Below, one piece after another: positions 28,067-36,152 of a stretch of 64,000 nt of DNA (position 1 is the stretch's first letter; each line of letters starts with the position of its first letter). The position numbers and the translations under genes were made by a program. Under the pieces are notes generated by a model, which had not been told where the DNA came from, ran no database searches, and saw only the letters and a program-made list of their open reading frames with translations. This DNA is from UBA11740 sp035635855 (lineage in GTDB: Bacteria > Acidobacteriota > Blastocatellia > Pyrinomonadales > Pyrinomonadaceae): positions 806,001 through 870,000 of the forward strand of contig DASQAF010000009.1 of NCBI GenBank assembly GCA_035635855.1, in the 5' to 3' direction.

Positions 28067-29110
28067 GTGAAGGAACCTGTTACGTCGCCTCGCTCAAGCG
28101 CTCCGGAAATCAGCGTCGTGGTACCGGTGCGGAACGAAGAGGCCTCCATTCGGATCCTGCTGGAAACTCTGCTGACTCAAACTCTGCGGCCAAAGGAAGT
28201 CGTTATCACCGATGGCGGATCGGTCGACGCCACCCGGGACATCATCGAAGAGTTCATCAAAGCCGGCGCCCCGGTGAGGTTGATCCGCGAAGAAAATTCC
28301 CTCCCGGGACGCTCGCGCAATTTAGGCGCCAAAAATTCGCACTCAGAGTGGATCGCTTTCACCGACGCCGGCACGAGATCCGGCCCCGATTGGTTGGCGT
28401 CTCTGGCTGAGAATCTTGGCGATGGATCGGCGGTCGATGTTGTCTATGGTTCGTACGAACCCGTGGTCGACAGCTTTTTCAAAGAATGCGCGGCGATCGC
28501 TTATGTCCCGCCGGTAGCAAGCACGGCCGAGGGGCCGGCGCGCCCGCGTTCGATCGTGTCTGCATTGATGCGCCGCAAAGCGTGGGAAGCGGTGGGCGGC
28601 TTTCCGGAACATCTGCGCTCGGCGGAAGACCTGCTCTTCATGAACAAGATCGAGCAAGCAGGTTTTCGCACTGTCCGAGCGCCCCGAGCGGTCGTTTACT
28701 GGACTATTCAGCCAGGCCTCGGGAGCACGTTCCGGCGCTTTTACGTCTATGCGCGCAACAACATCCGCGCCGGTTTGTGGCGTCAATGGCAAGCGGCTAT
28801 TTTCCGGCGCTACGCGGTAATCATGCTGGTCGCTTTGCCGGCGATTTTTCTTGGCGTGAGATGGTTGATTGTTCCGCTATTTTTCTGGCTCACGCTGCTG
28901 GTCGCGCGCGCAACCAGGGCGCTGAGGCAAAACCGTCAATCATATCCAGCCGGAATTTTTCGCAATAGTCTGCGCCTGTTGCTGATCGCACCGATCATCG
29001 CTACGCTGGACGCGGCTGCTTTCGCAGGCACGATTAGCTGGTTTTTCAGTGACAAACTTCGCCTCGCACCAATGAGACATGTGAGACCTAACGATGACTC
29101 TGGCGAATAG
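28067..29110 (+). CDS. GT2 glycosyltransferase with membrane C-terminus
   Basis: GTG 28067 starts a 347-residue protein. EISVVVPVRNEEASI and VITDGGSVDATRD form the family 2 nucleotide site, AFTDAGTR the metal site, and SAEDLLFMNKIEQAGF the acceptor acidic motif. Two or three hydrophobic segments in the last 110 residues should hold it in the membrane. It overlaps the following GT4 gene by 17 bp, which implies coupled expression. Confidence 0.85.
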   Translation: MKEPVTSPRSSAPEISVVVPVRNEEASIRILLETLLTQTLRPKEVVITDGGSVDATRDIIEEFIKAGAPVRLIREENSLPGRSRNLGAKNSHSEWIAFTDAGTRSGPDWLASLAENLGDGSAVDVVYGSYEPVVDSFFKECAAIAYVPPVASTAEGPARPRSIVSALMRRKAWEAVGGFPEHLRSAEDLLFMNKIEQAGFRTVRAPRAVVYWTIQPGLGSTFRRFYVYARNNIRAGLWRQWQAAIFRRYAVIMLVALPAIFLGVRWLIVPLFFWLTLLVARATRALRQNRQSYPAGIFRNSLRLLLIAPIIATLDAAAFAGTISWFFSDKLRLAPMRHVRPNDDSGE

Positions 29111-30338
29111 ACGCGTTCTATATATTTCGTATAACGGAATGCTCGATCCGCTGGGACAAAGCCAGGTGATTCCGTATTTGAAAGAACTGAGCCGAGCCGG
29201 CGTCAGTCTCACCTTACTTAGTTTTGAAGGAGCGAAGGCTTACACGCCCACGGGACGCAAGCGATGCGAGCGGTTGCGTGCAGAGCTGGCGAGCAGCGAG
29301 ATTGATTGGCATTTCCTTCGTTACCACAAGCGCCCTTCGTTGCCGGCAACGTCCTACGACGTACTGGCCGGAATAAGATACGGCAGCCGGCTGGTGCGGA
29401 GTAAGCAGATCGAAATGATTCACGCGCGCAGCCACATACCGGCTACGATCGCGCTCCGGCTCAAGCGGCGCTTCGGTCTAAGAATGATTTTTGATCTGCG
29501 AGGTTTGATGGCCGAAGAGTACGTGGACGCTGAACACTGGAAGAAAGGAAGCGTTTCCTATCGCTTGACGAAAGCGATGGAAAGCGCCTCGCTGCAAGCC
29601 TCAGACGGCGTGGTCACGTTGACTGAGAAGATTTGGCCGGCAATCAAAGACTGGAAAGGCCTGCGAGGTCGTGACGTGATTCACGAAGTCGTGCCCTGTT
29701 GCACGGACCTCGAGCTGTTTCGTTTTAGTAAGAGCGATCGCGAACGGATCCGCGCTGAGTTAGATCTGCAAGATCGATTTGTCATGGTTTACTCTGGTTC
29801 CATAGGCGGCTGGTATCTCACGGACAAAACGGCTGACTTTTTTGGCGCGCTGTTAAAGCGAAAGCCGAACAGCCATTTCCTCTGGCTCACCGGAGGCGAT
29901 AAAGGGCTAATCGAAAAGCTCATGTCGGATCGCGGGATCAGCTCGAATCAATTTACGGTTCGGCGGGTGGCGCCGGCCGAAGTTTCCGGTTACCTGTCTG
30001 CTTCAGACGTAGGCATAGCGTTCTACAAACCAACCTTTTCCAGACTGGCCACCTCGCCGGTGAAGGTTTCGGAATACCTGGCCTGTGGTCTGCCCGTGAT
30101 CGTAAATGCCGGCGTCGGCGATTCCGATACTTTCGTCGAATCTCAAACAGTCGGCGCCGTCGTTAAGGATTTCAATGAAGGCGAATACAAACGAACTTTA
30201 ATGACGATTGAAAATCTTTTAGCGCGTGATGTACGCGAACGAGCCCGGACCGTGGCTGAGAGTTTTTTTGACGTGCGCCGCACCGGTCTGGAGCGTTACG
30301 CGCGCTTGTATGAGAAAATTCTCGATCTCCCGAACTGA
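29094..30338 (+). CDS. GT4-type glycosyltransferase
   Basis: The 414-residue product has a GT-B fold. RVLYISYNGMLDPLGQSQV is the usual N-terminal signature of this subgroup, VYSGSIGGWY opens the donor domain, and FYKPTFSRLATSPVKVSEYLACGLPV carries the phosphate/ribose-binding region, a variant of the family Ex7E motif. It probably acts at the cytoplasmic membrane face. The start overlaps the previous gene by 17 bp. Confidence 0.87.
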   Translation: MTLANRRVLYISYNGMLDPLGQSQVIPYLKELSRAGVSLTLLSFEGAKAYTPTGRKRCERLRAELASSEIDWHFLRYHKRPSLPATSYDVLAGIRYGSRLVRSKQIEMIHARSHIPATIALRLKRRFGLRMIFDLRGLMAEEYVDAEHWKKGSVSYRLTKAMESASLQASDGVVTLTEKIWPAIKDWKGLRGRDVIHEVVPCCTDLELFRFSKSDRERIRAELDLQDRFVMVYSGSIGGWYLTDKTADFFGALLKRKPNSHFLWLTGGDKGLIEKLMSDRGISSNQFTVRRVAPAEVSGYLSASDVGIAFYKPTFSRLATSPVKVSEYLACGLPVIVNAGVGDSDTFVESQTVGAVVKDFNEGEYKRTLMTIENLLARDVRERARTVAESFFDVRRTGLERYARLYEKILDLPN

Positions 30339-30342
30339 AGCA

Positions 30343-31368
30343 ATGTCCATCTCTGCACCAGAACTCACGGAAACTCTTCGTTGCCCTGCCTGTGTTGGTC
30401 AACTAAGTTCGACGCGTGACGCCGACGAGGATGCGCTGGTTTGTTCCAAGTGTGGGGAAAAATTTCCCGTGATTCGTTCAATCCCGCGACTGCTGCTGGC
30501 ACCATTCCGAGAGGCGCTTTTAGGAAACGGTACGGTGGCGGGAACGGACGAACGGCAGTTGCAGACCGCTTTGAGTTTTGGTTTCGAGTGGACTCGCTTC
30601 CCGGAGATGTACGACGAATGGGGCCGCAGTTTTCTAGAATACATGCAGCCGCACAGGGCGGAGTTTTTCCGTGGCAAGAAGGTCCTGGATGCCGGCTGCG
30701 GCAATGGCCGCTTCGCTCATTATGCGGCAAAGTATGGCGCCGAAGTGTGGGCCATGGATTTGGGACCTGCGGTGGAAGTGGCGCAACGAAATACCGAAGC
30801 GGCCGGCAAAGCTCAGGTGATTCAGGCCGACCTGCATCGACCGCCTTTTGCTCCCGAGAGTTTCGACTTTGTGTATTCGATTGGCGTGCTTCACCACCTG
30901 CCTGACCCTGAGCCCGCTTTTCATAATCTGCTGCGCTATTTGAAACCGGGCGGCGAGATCCAAATCTATCTTTACTGGAAGCCGGAAGGTCAGCCGGTCA
31001 AGCGCGCTTTGCTGGCGCTGGTTACGGCCGCGCGTCAGATCACGACGCGTCTCCCGCACAGTCTCAACTACGCGCTGGCGTTTCCGGCCGCCGTGGCTGC
31101 TTTTGCTTTTTTCGTCTCGCCGTATCGGCTTTTGAAGAAGATTCCGGGCTTAAGGTCGCTGGCAGAAAAATTGCCGATGAAGCAATACGCAAATTTTCCT
31201 TTCCGGGTTTGCGTTAACGATCAACTGGACCGTTTCTCAGCGCCGATCGAAAATCGCTACACCCGCAGCGACGTCGAAGACTGGCTGCGGCGCGGCCGGC
31301 TGGAAGAAATCAAGGTCAATCCGAGCTATGGCTGGGTGGCCACCGGACGGAAGCCTCGCGGCGACTGA
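30343..31368 (+). CDS. Methyltransferase with N-terminal Trm112-like zinc domain
   Basis: The 341-residue protein begins with a small Cys-rich domain, CPAC and CSKC about 20 residues apart, resembling Trm112p zinc modules. A class I methyltransferase follows: VLDAGCGNGRFAHYA (motif I), AMDLGPAVE (acidic loop) and FDFVYSIGVLHHL (motif IV). ATG 30343 was preferred over an upstream in-frame start at 30226 because that start would overlap the previous gene widely. The gene begins 4 bp after that stop. The C-terminal half has hydrophobic stretches near SPYRLLKKIPG. The acceptor is unknown. Confidence 0.85.
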   Translation: MSISAPELTETLRCPACVGQLSSTRDADEDALVCSKCGEKFPVIRSIPRLLLAPFREALLGNGTVAGTDERQLQTALSFGFEWTRFPEMYDEWGRSFLEYMQPHRAEFFRGKKVLDAGCGNGRFAHYAAKYGAEVWAMDLGPAVEVAQRNTEAAGKAQVIQADLHRPPFAPESFDFVYSIGVLHHLPDPEPAFHNLLRYLKPGGEIQIYLYWKPEGQPVKRALLALVTAARQITTRLPHSLNYALAFPAAVAAFAFFVSPYRLLKKIPGLRSLAEKLPMKQYANFPFRVCVNDQLDRFSAPIENRYTRSDVEDWLRRGRLEEIKVNPSYGWVATGRKPRGD

Positions 31369-31372
31369 ACGC

Positions 31373-31420
31373 GGCACGCGCATCTTGCGCGTGATTCACG
31401 GGCGGGATGCCCGTGCCACT
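31373..31420. repeat. Intergenic REP-like double hairpin
   Basis: Two hairpins lie in tandem four bases after a stop codon: CGCGCA/TGCGCG and CACGGGC-GGGA-TGCCCGTG, ending GTGCCACT. The first shares its core and end with the insert at 25936-26008, so both belong to one repeat family. Confidence 0.65.
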
Positions 31421-31498
31421 GAGGCCGGTTGGACGGGGTAGCTTCGGTCTCATATACTGAATCGCGAATCATTCTCGCTGACGAATTTGCGCCAGGAT

Positions 31499-32638
31499 AT
31501 GCGTCTTCTTGCCATAGTACCGAGCATGTACGACACGTCGCCGGGCCAGCGTTTCCGCATTGAGCAATGGGAACCGCTGCTGCGCCAGCGGGGCGTCGAG
31601 ATCACTTACGCGCCGTTCGAAAACGAACTTCTGCACGGATTGCTCTACAAAGCGGGAAACATGGGCGGCAAACTCGCGCACGTTTCGCGCGGCTTCGCCC
31701 GACGGTTGTCGCTGATCAATTCGGTAAAGCAATTTGACGCGGTTTACATTTTTCGCGAGGCCGCCCTGCTTGGCCCGGCCGTTTTCGAGCGGATGATCAA
31801 GCGAAGGCGCGTTCCGATTGTCTTCGACTTTGACGACGCAGTTTTTGTTTCATACCGGAGTCCCTCGAACGGCTATCTCAGCTATCTGAAGTTTGCCGCC
31901 AAGACAAAGACGATTTGTCGGCTCGCGTCTCATGTGATGGTGGGAAATTCATATCTGGCTGAGTACGCGCGCCAGTTTAATCCGCACCTCACGATCGTTC
32001 CCACAACCATCGACACTGAAAAATATTCAGTCCGGCAAGCCAACCCGTCCGACATCCCGGTAATCGGTTGGACGGGCAGCTTTAGCACGGTCCAGCATCT
32101 TGATACCCTGCGGGGTGCGTTGCAGAAACTGGCCGAGCGCGAACGATTTCGCTTGAGAGTAATCGGCACGCCAGAGTACCGCGTGGAAGGCGTTACGGTA
32201 GAAGCGATTCCCTGGCGTTCGGAATCTGAATTGGATGATCTGCGCCCCATTGAGATCGGCGTGATGCCGCTGCCAAATGATGCCTGGAGCAAAGGTAAGT
32301 GTGGTTTGAAGGCGCTGCAGTTTATGGCCCTGGGGATTCCGACTATCTGTTCACCGGTTGGCGTCAATACCGAGATTATTCAGGACGGTCAGAATGGTTT
32401 CATCGCCGACACTGAGCCGGAGTGGGTCGACAAGATGGGCCGTTTGCTGCGCTCGTCCGAATTGCGAAACCAACTGGGCCTGGCGGGCCGAGGAACGGTA
32501 GAACAGAAGTATTCGGCAATCGCTCAGGCTCCTCGCGTTTACGAAGTGCTCCAGTCGATTGCCTGTGGCGCTCACGGACTAACCCCCGCCCATCTGGTAG
32601 GACCTCCGCCGGCACGGTCAGGCTACAACTCAGTTTAA
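31499..32638 (+). CDS. GT-B glycosyltransferase
   Basis: The 379-residue protein begins RLLAIVPSMYDTSPGQRFR, typical of a GT4-related subgroup with a short N-terminal domain (YIFREAALLGP, IVFDFDDAVF). The donor domain shows IGWTGSFSTVQHL, IGVMPLPNDAWSKGKCGLKAL and MALGIPTICSPVGVN. An in-frame TTG at 31487 would add four residues; ATG 31499 is preferred. Expected to act in the cytoplasm on a lipid-linked acceptor; the sugar is unknown. Confidence 0.83.
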   Translation: MRLLAIVPSMYDTSPGQRFRIEQWEPLLRQRGVEITYAPFENELLHGLLYKAGNMGGKLAHVSRGFARRLSLINSVKQFDAVYIFREAALLGPAVFERMIKRRRVPIVFDFDDAVFVSYRSPSNGYLSYLKFAAKTKTICRLASHVMVGNSYLAEYARQFNPHLTIVPTTIDTEKYSVRQANPSDIPVIGWTGSFSTVQHLDTLRGALQKLAERERFRLRVIGTPEYRVEGVTVEAIPWRSESELDDLRPIEIGVMPLPNDAWSKGKCGLKALQFMALGIPTICSPVGVNTEIIQDGQNGFIADTEPEWVDKMGRLLRSSELRNQLGLAGRGTVEQKYSAIAQAPRVYEVLQSIACGAHGLTPAHLVGPPPARSGYNSV

Positions 32639-32663
32639 GACACCAAAGGAAAAGGCAAATCAG

Positions 32664-33785
32664 TTGGAAAAGTTACACATACTTGTTACCGGCGGCGCCG
32701 GTTTTATCGGCTCGCATCTGACCGATGCTCTGGTTGAGCGGGGGCATCGCGTGCGCGTGCTGGACCTGCTCGTGCCCCAGGTTCACGGAGACGACACACC
32801 CAGGTTTCTCAATCCGGCGGCCGAGTTTATTCACGCGGACGTGTGCGATCCGCAAGCCGTTCGATCGGCTCTTGAAGGTGTCGACGCCGTCTTTCATCAA
32901 GCGGCCGAAGTTGGAGTCGGCCAGTCAATGTACGAGATTCAACGTTATGTGCGCGCCAACGATCTGGGCACCGCCGTACTGCTCGAGAATCTAATCGAAT
33001 TTAAAGACCGCATCCGAAAACTCATCGTCGCCTCGTCGATGTCGATTTACGGCGAAGGAGCTTACCAATGCGCAAGTTGCGGCGAAGTATATCCCCAGCT
33101 GCGGCCCGCCGCGCAATTGCTTGCACGTCGATGGGAAATGGAATGCCCGCGTTGCGGTGCGCAGGTCTCTGCTTCCGGCACGCGCGAAGATAAGCCCCTG
33201 TTTCCCACCTCGGTTTATGCGGTTACCAAGCAGGATCAGGAACAGTTTTGTCTGGTGACCGGTCGAGCTTATGGAATTCCCAGTGTGGCGTTGCGTTATT
33301 TCAACGTCTACGGCCCGCGGCAAGCGCTCTCGAATCCATACACCGGTGTCTGCGCGATTTTTTCGGCGCGTCTGCTTAATGACAATCGGCCGGTGATTTT
33401 TGAAGACGGCGAGCAAACCCGCGACTTTGTACACGTTAGCGATATTGTCCAGGCAAATCTGCGCGCGCTGGAAACCGATGGGGCCGACTATCAGGCAGTC
33501 AACATCGGCACGGGGGTGGCCACCTCTGTCCGGCAAATCGCCCGGCTGCTGGCGCGGGGGTTGGGCAAAGATCTCGAGCCGGAAATTGTTTCCCGCTATC
33601 GTGAGGGTGACATTCGCCATTGCGTCGCGGATATCTCGCGGGCGCGGGCGCTGCTGGGATACGAACCGAGGGTCCGGCTTGACCAGGGGATACCGGAATT
33701 GTTGAAATGGGTCAGCGCACAAGAAGCGGAAGACCAGGTAAGCAAAGCCACTACGGAATTGGAGACACGACAGTTGGTGCGGTAG
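32664..33785 (+). CDS. dTDP-L-rhamnose 4-epimerase-like SDR with zinc-ribbon insert
   Basis: The 373-residue enzyme has VTGGAGFIGSHL (NAD site), SSMSIYGEG (catalytic Ser), and YAVTKQDQE (YxxxK). Between the Ser strand and the Tyr is an insert with CASCGEV and CPRCGAQ, two CxxC pairs likely binding zinc. That insert and the RYFNVYGPRQALSNPYTG block are characteristic of the dTDP-L-rhamnose 4-epimerase group, which makes dTDP-6-deoxy-L-talose. RmlA is encoded downstream at 38130, but RmlB, RmlC and RmlD are not in the window. The start is TTG 32664, with AAAGGAAA upstream. Confidence 0.8.
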   Translation: MEKLHILVTGGAGFIGSHLTDALVERGHRVRVLDLLVPQVHGDDTPRFLNPAAEFIHADVCDPQAVRSALEGVDAVFHQAAEVGVGQSMYEIQRYVRANDLGTAVLLENLIEFKDRIRKLIVASSMSIYGEGAYQCASCGEVYPQLRPAAQLLARRWEMECPRCGAQVSASGTREDKPLFPTSVYAVTKQDQEQFCLVTGRAYGIPSVALRYFNVYGPRQALSNPYTGVCAIFSARLLNDNRPVIFEDGEQTRDFVHVSDIVQANLRALETDGADYQAVNIGTGVATSVRQIARLLARGLGKDLEPEIVSRYREGDIRHCVADISRARALLGYEPRVRLDQGIPELLKWVSAQEAEDQVSKATTELETRQLVR

Positions 33786-33834
33786 CAGCGAACCTTAATC
33801 CGATGAAGAGGTACCCTCCGAACAGGATCCCCCG

Positions 33835-34560
33835 ATGCATCGAGTGAGCAAATTCAGGTTGTTCGTGCTTGCCTTGATTGCGCCACTCCCGTCCTTCGTA
33901 ATGCGGCCTTGTTACCGGCTGTTCTTTGGTTATCACATCGGGAAGCGCGTCCACTTTGGTGTCAGCATTATCGACGCAGAGGAGTGTCACATCGCGGACG
34001 ATGTGCGGATTGGGCATCTCAATGTGATTATCGGGGTGAAGAAATTGAAGATGGGAGACCATGTGCGCATCGGGCATTTGAACATCATCCGCGGTGGCGA
34101 GGAAGTGCTACTGGAGCGCTACGCTGAGATAATGCGGATGAACGAGATTAACTCGATTCCCGAGCCCGACGCGGTGAATCCGGTTGAGCCGCGCTTTCGG
34201 CTGGGGCCTGGCAGTATCGTCACCACCGGTCATAAGATCGACTTCACGGATCGGGTCGACATAGGGCGACGGACAATTATCGGTGGGCGCAACTCTTCCC
34301 TGTGGACGCACAATCGGCAACGCACACGGCCGATAAGTATCGGGGATTTTGCGTATGTCGGTTCTGAAATTAGGATGGCGCCGGGAAGTTCGATTCCCTC
34401 GCGGTGCATCGTGGGAATCGGATCTGTAATCACCAGCAGTATCGATGGTGAAGAAAAGCTGATCGCGGGTGTGCCCGCAAAGCCAATCAAGGAATTAAGT
34501 CCGGAAGATAGATTCCTAATCGAGCGCCGGACGCGACCTGATCTTCCGGACGACGTTTAG
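33835..34560 (+). CDS. Hexapeptide-repeat (left-handed beta-helix) acyltransferase
   Basis: The 241-residue protein contains several [LIV]-G-x4 turns: VRIGHLNVIIG, VRIGHLNIIRG, VDIGRRTIIGG, and a terminal IGIGSVITSS followed by IAGVPAKPIKEL, the usual end of sugar O/N-acetyltransferases. A hydrophobic N-terminus may touch the membrane. It probably acetylates the polysaccharide or a precursor, and could in principle serve the amino-sugar route; that is not provable here. AGGA lies 7 bases before the ATG. Confidence 0.8.
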   Translation: MHRVSKFRLFVLALIAPLPSFVMRPCYRLFFGYHIGKRVHFGVSIIDAEECHIADDVRIGHLNVIIGVKKLKMGDHVRIGHLNIIRGGEEVLLERYAEIMRMNEINSIPEPDAVNPVEPRFRLGPGSIVTTGHKIDFTDRVDIGRRTIIGGRNSSLWTHNRQRTRPISIGDFAYVGSEIRMAPGSSIPSRCIVGIGSVITSSIDGEEKLIAGVPAKPIKELSPEDRFLIERRTRPDLPDDV

Positions 34561-34588
34561 CTTTACAAATGACGGGGAAAGAAAAGAA

Positions 34589-35980
34589 ATGAACGGATTA
34601 TTACTGGCCCTCTCGTTCATCATGTTTGTCGCAATCTTGATGGTGGCGCCGGCCGACGGCGCGTCGGCCACCCTGTTCGCGTTGCCGATAGCCGCGTTGG
34701 TCGGGTGGACAATCTATATACTAAAGGAGGACCGGCCTTTTCTATTTCGTTTGTTCATCAGCGCATTTTTGGTTCGCGTTCTGATCGGCACGCTAATCTA
34801 CGGCCTTAGATTGCAGGAGTTTTTTGGCGGCGACGCTTTAACTTACGATTACTTCGGCCACGCACTGGTACAAGTTTGGGATGGCAACAAGAGCTATCAG
34901 GGAGCAATCGATGTTTTTTCCGGGGGCGGGGCCGCCAGCGGCTGGGGCATGCTTTACATGGTGGGGGCGATCTACAAGATCATCGGCCGGAACATGCTCG
35001 CGGTACAGTATGTCAACTCGATTCTGGGCGCCGCGACCGCGCCGATCGCTTATTTGATCGCGATGGAAATTTTTCCCAACCGGAGAGTGGCACGCGCGTG
35101 CGCCCTGCTTTCGGCATTCTTTCCCTCGCTGGTGTTGTGGTCATGTCAGGGGCTCAAGGACGGACCGATTGTATTTCTGTTAACCCTGTCCATGCTGGCT
35201 ACTCTCAAGCTGGGAAACCGGTTTAGTTTCAAGTATCTGACGGCTCTGGCGCTGTGCCTTTGCGGCCTGCTCACCTTGCGGTTTTATGTTTTCTATATCG
35301 TGGTTCTGGCCATCATTGCCGCTTTTGTTCTTGGGCGGCGCCGTCTCACGGCACAATCCTTTGCGCGGCAATTCATTATCATGATTGTCATCGGGCTGGC
35401 CCTGGCTTACTTCGGAGTTAGTCGCTATGCCACCCAACAGTTCGATGCCTATGGTAGTTTCGAACAATTGCAGCGAATGCGGCTGGACGCATCTCAATCA
35501 GCCGGTTCCGGTTTTGGACAAGACGTGGATGTTTCCACCGCCGCCGGCGCGATCAGCGCGATACCGCTGGGACTCAGTTATCTGCTCCTGGCCCCCTTTC
35601 CCTGGCAAATGGCCTCGGTGCGATCAGTAATTACTTTGCCGGAAATGGTCATTTGGTGGTCTTCGCTTCCCTTGCTGGTTCTCGGCGCCTGGTTCACGAT
35701 CAAATATAAGCTGAGAGAAGTTGCCCCGATCCTGATCTTCACGACCCTGCTGACACTCACTTATTCAATTCTTCAGGGGAATGTAGGCACCGCGTACCGC
35801 CAGCGCGCCCAGTTGCTCGTCTTTTATTTCGTCTTCGTGGCCGTGGGCTTTGTCCTCATGAAAGAGAAGCGAGAGGAGCGGGCGCGAAGAAGAAAGGAAG
35901 CGCGGAGCGAATCTCGCGGAAAACTTCGCTGGGGGCCGGATCGACCCGCAAGCGAAGACCACATGCCCGTCGCGGGATGA
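34589..35980 (+). CDS. Polytopic membrane protein, GT-C-like
   Basis: The 463-residue protein has about ten to twelve membrane segments and a basic C-terminal tail (KEKREERARRRKEARSE). A first outer loop with FFGGDALTYDYFGHAL offers paired acids like those of GT-C enzymes, and LVLWSCQGLKDGPIVFLL is a conserved-looking patch. It may be a lipid-sugar-dependent glycosyltransferase or a polymerase of the locus; sequence alone does not decide. GGGGAAAG lies about 8 bases upstream of the ATG. Confidence 0.65.
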   Translation: MNGLLLALSFIMFVAILMVAPADGASATLFALPIAALVGWTIYILKEDRPFLFRLFISAFLVRVLIGTLIYGLRLQEFFGGDALTYDYFGHALVQVWDGNKSYQGAIDVFSGGGAASGWGMLYMVGAIYKIIGRNMLAVQYVNSILGAATAPIAYLIAMEIFPNRRVARACALLSAFFPSLVLWSCQGLKDGPIVFLLTLSMLATLKLGNRFSFKYLTALALCLCGLLTLRFYVFYIVVLAIIAAFVLGRRRLTAQSFARQFIIMIVIGLALAYFGVSRYATQQFDAYGSFEQLQRMRLDASQSAGSGFGQDVDVSTAAGAISAIPLGLSYLLLAPFPWQMASVRSVITLPEMVIWWSSLPLLVLGAWFTIKYKLREVAPILIFTTLLTLTYSILQGNVGTAYRQRAQLLVFYFVFVAVGFVLMKEKREERARRRKEARSESRGKLRWGPDRPASEDHMPVAG

Positions 35981-36152
35981 TCGGGCGACCGCGAGTGCCA
36001 AGATCGGTGCTTTTGGACATGGCTGGCAGGCGTCCGCTAATATTAAGACCAGTGCTCGAAGGTCATGCTGAGGAAGACAGTAAAGAGAAGAACCAAACCG
36101 AACTTTTAGTCTTCGGCCGGTCGGCTTCGGCCCTGCTCATTAACTAAACAAC

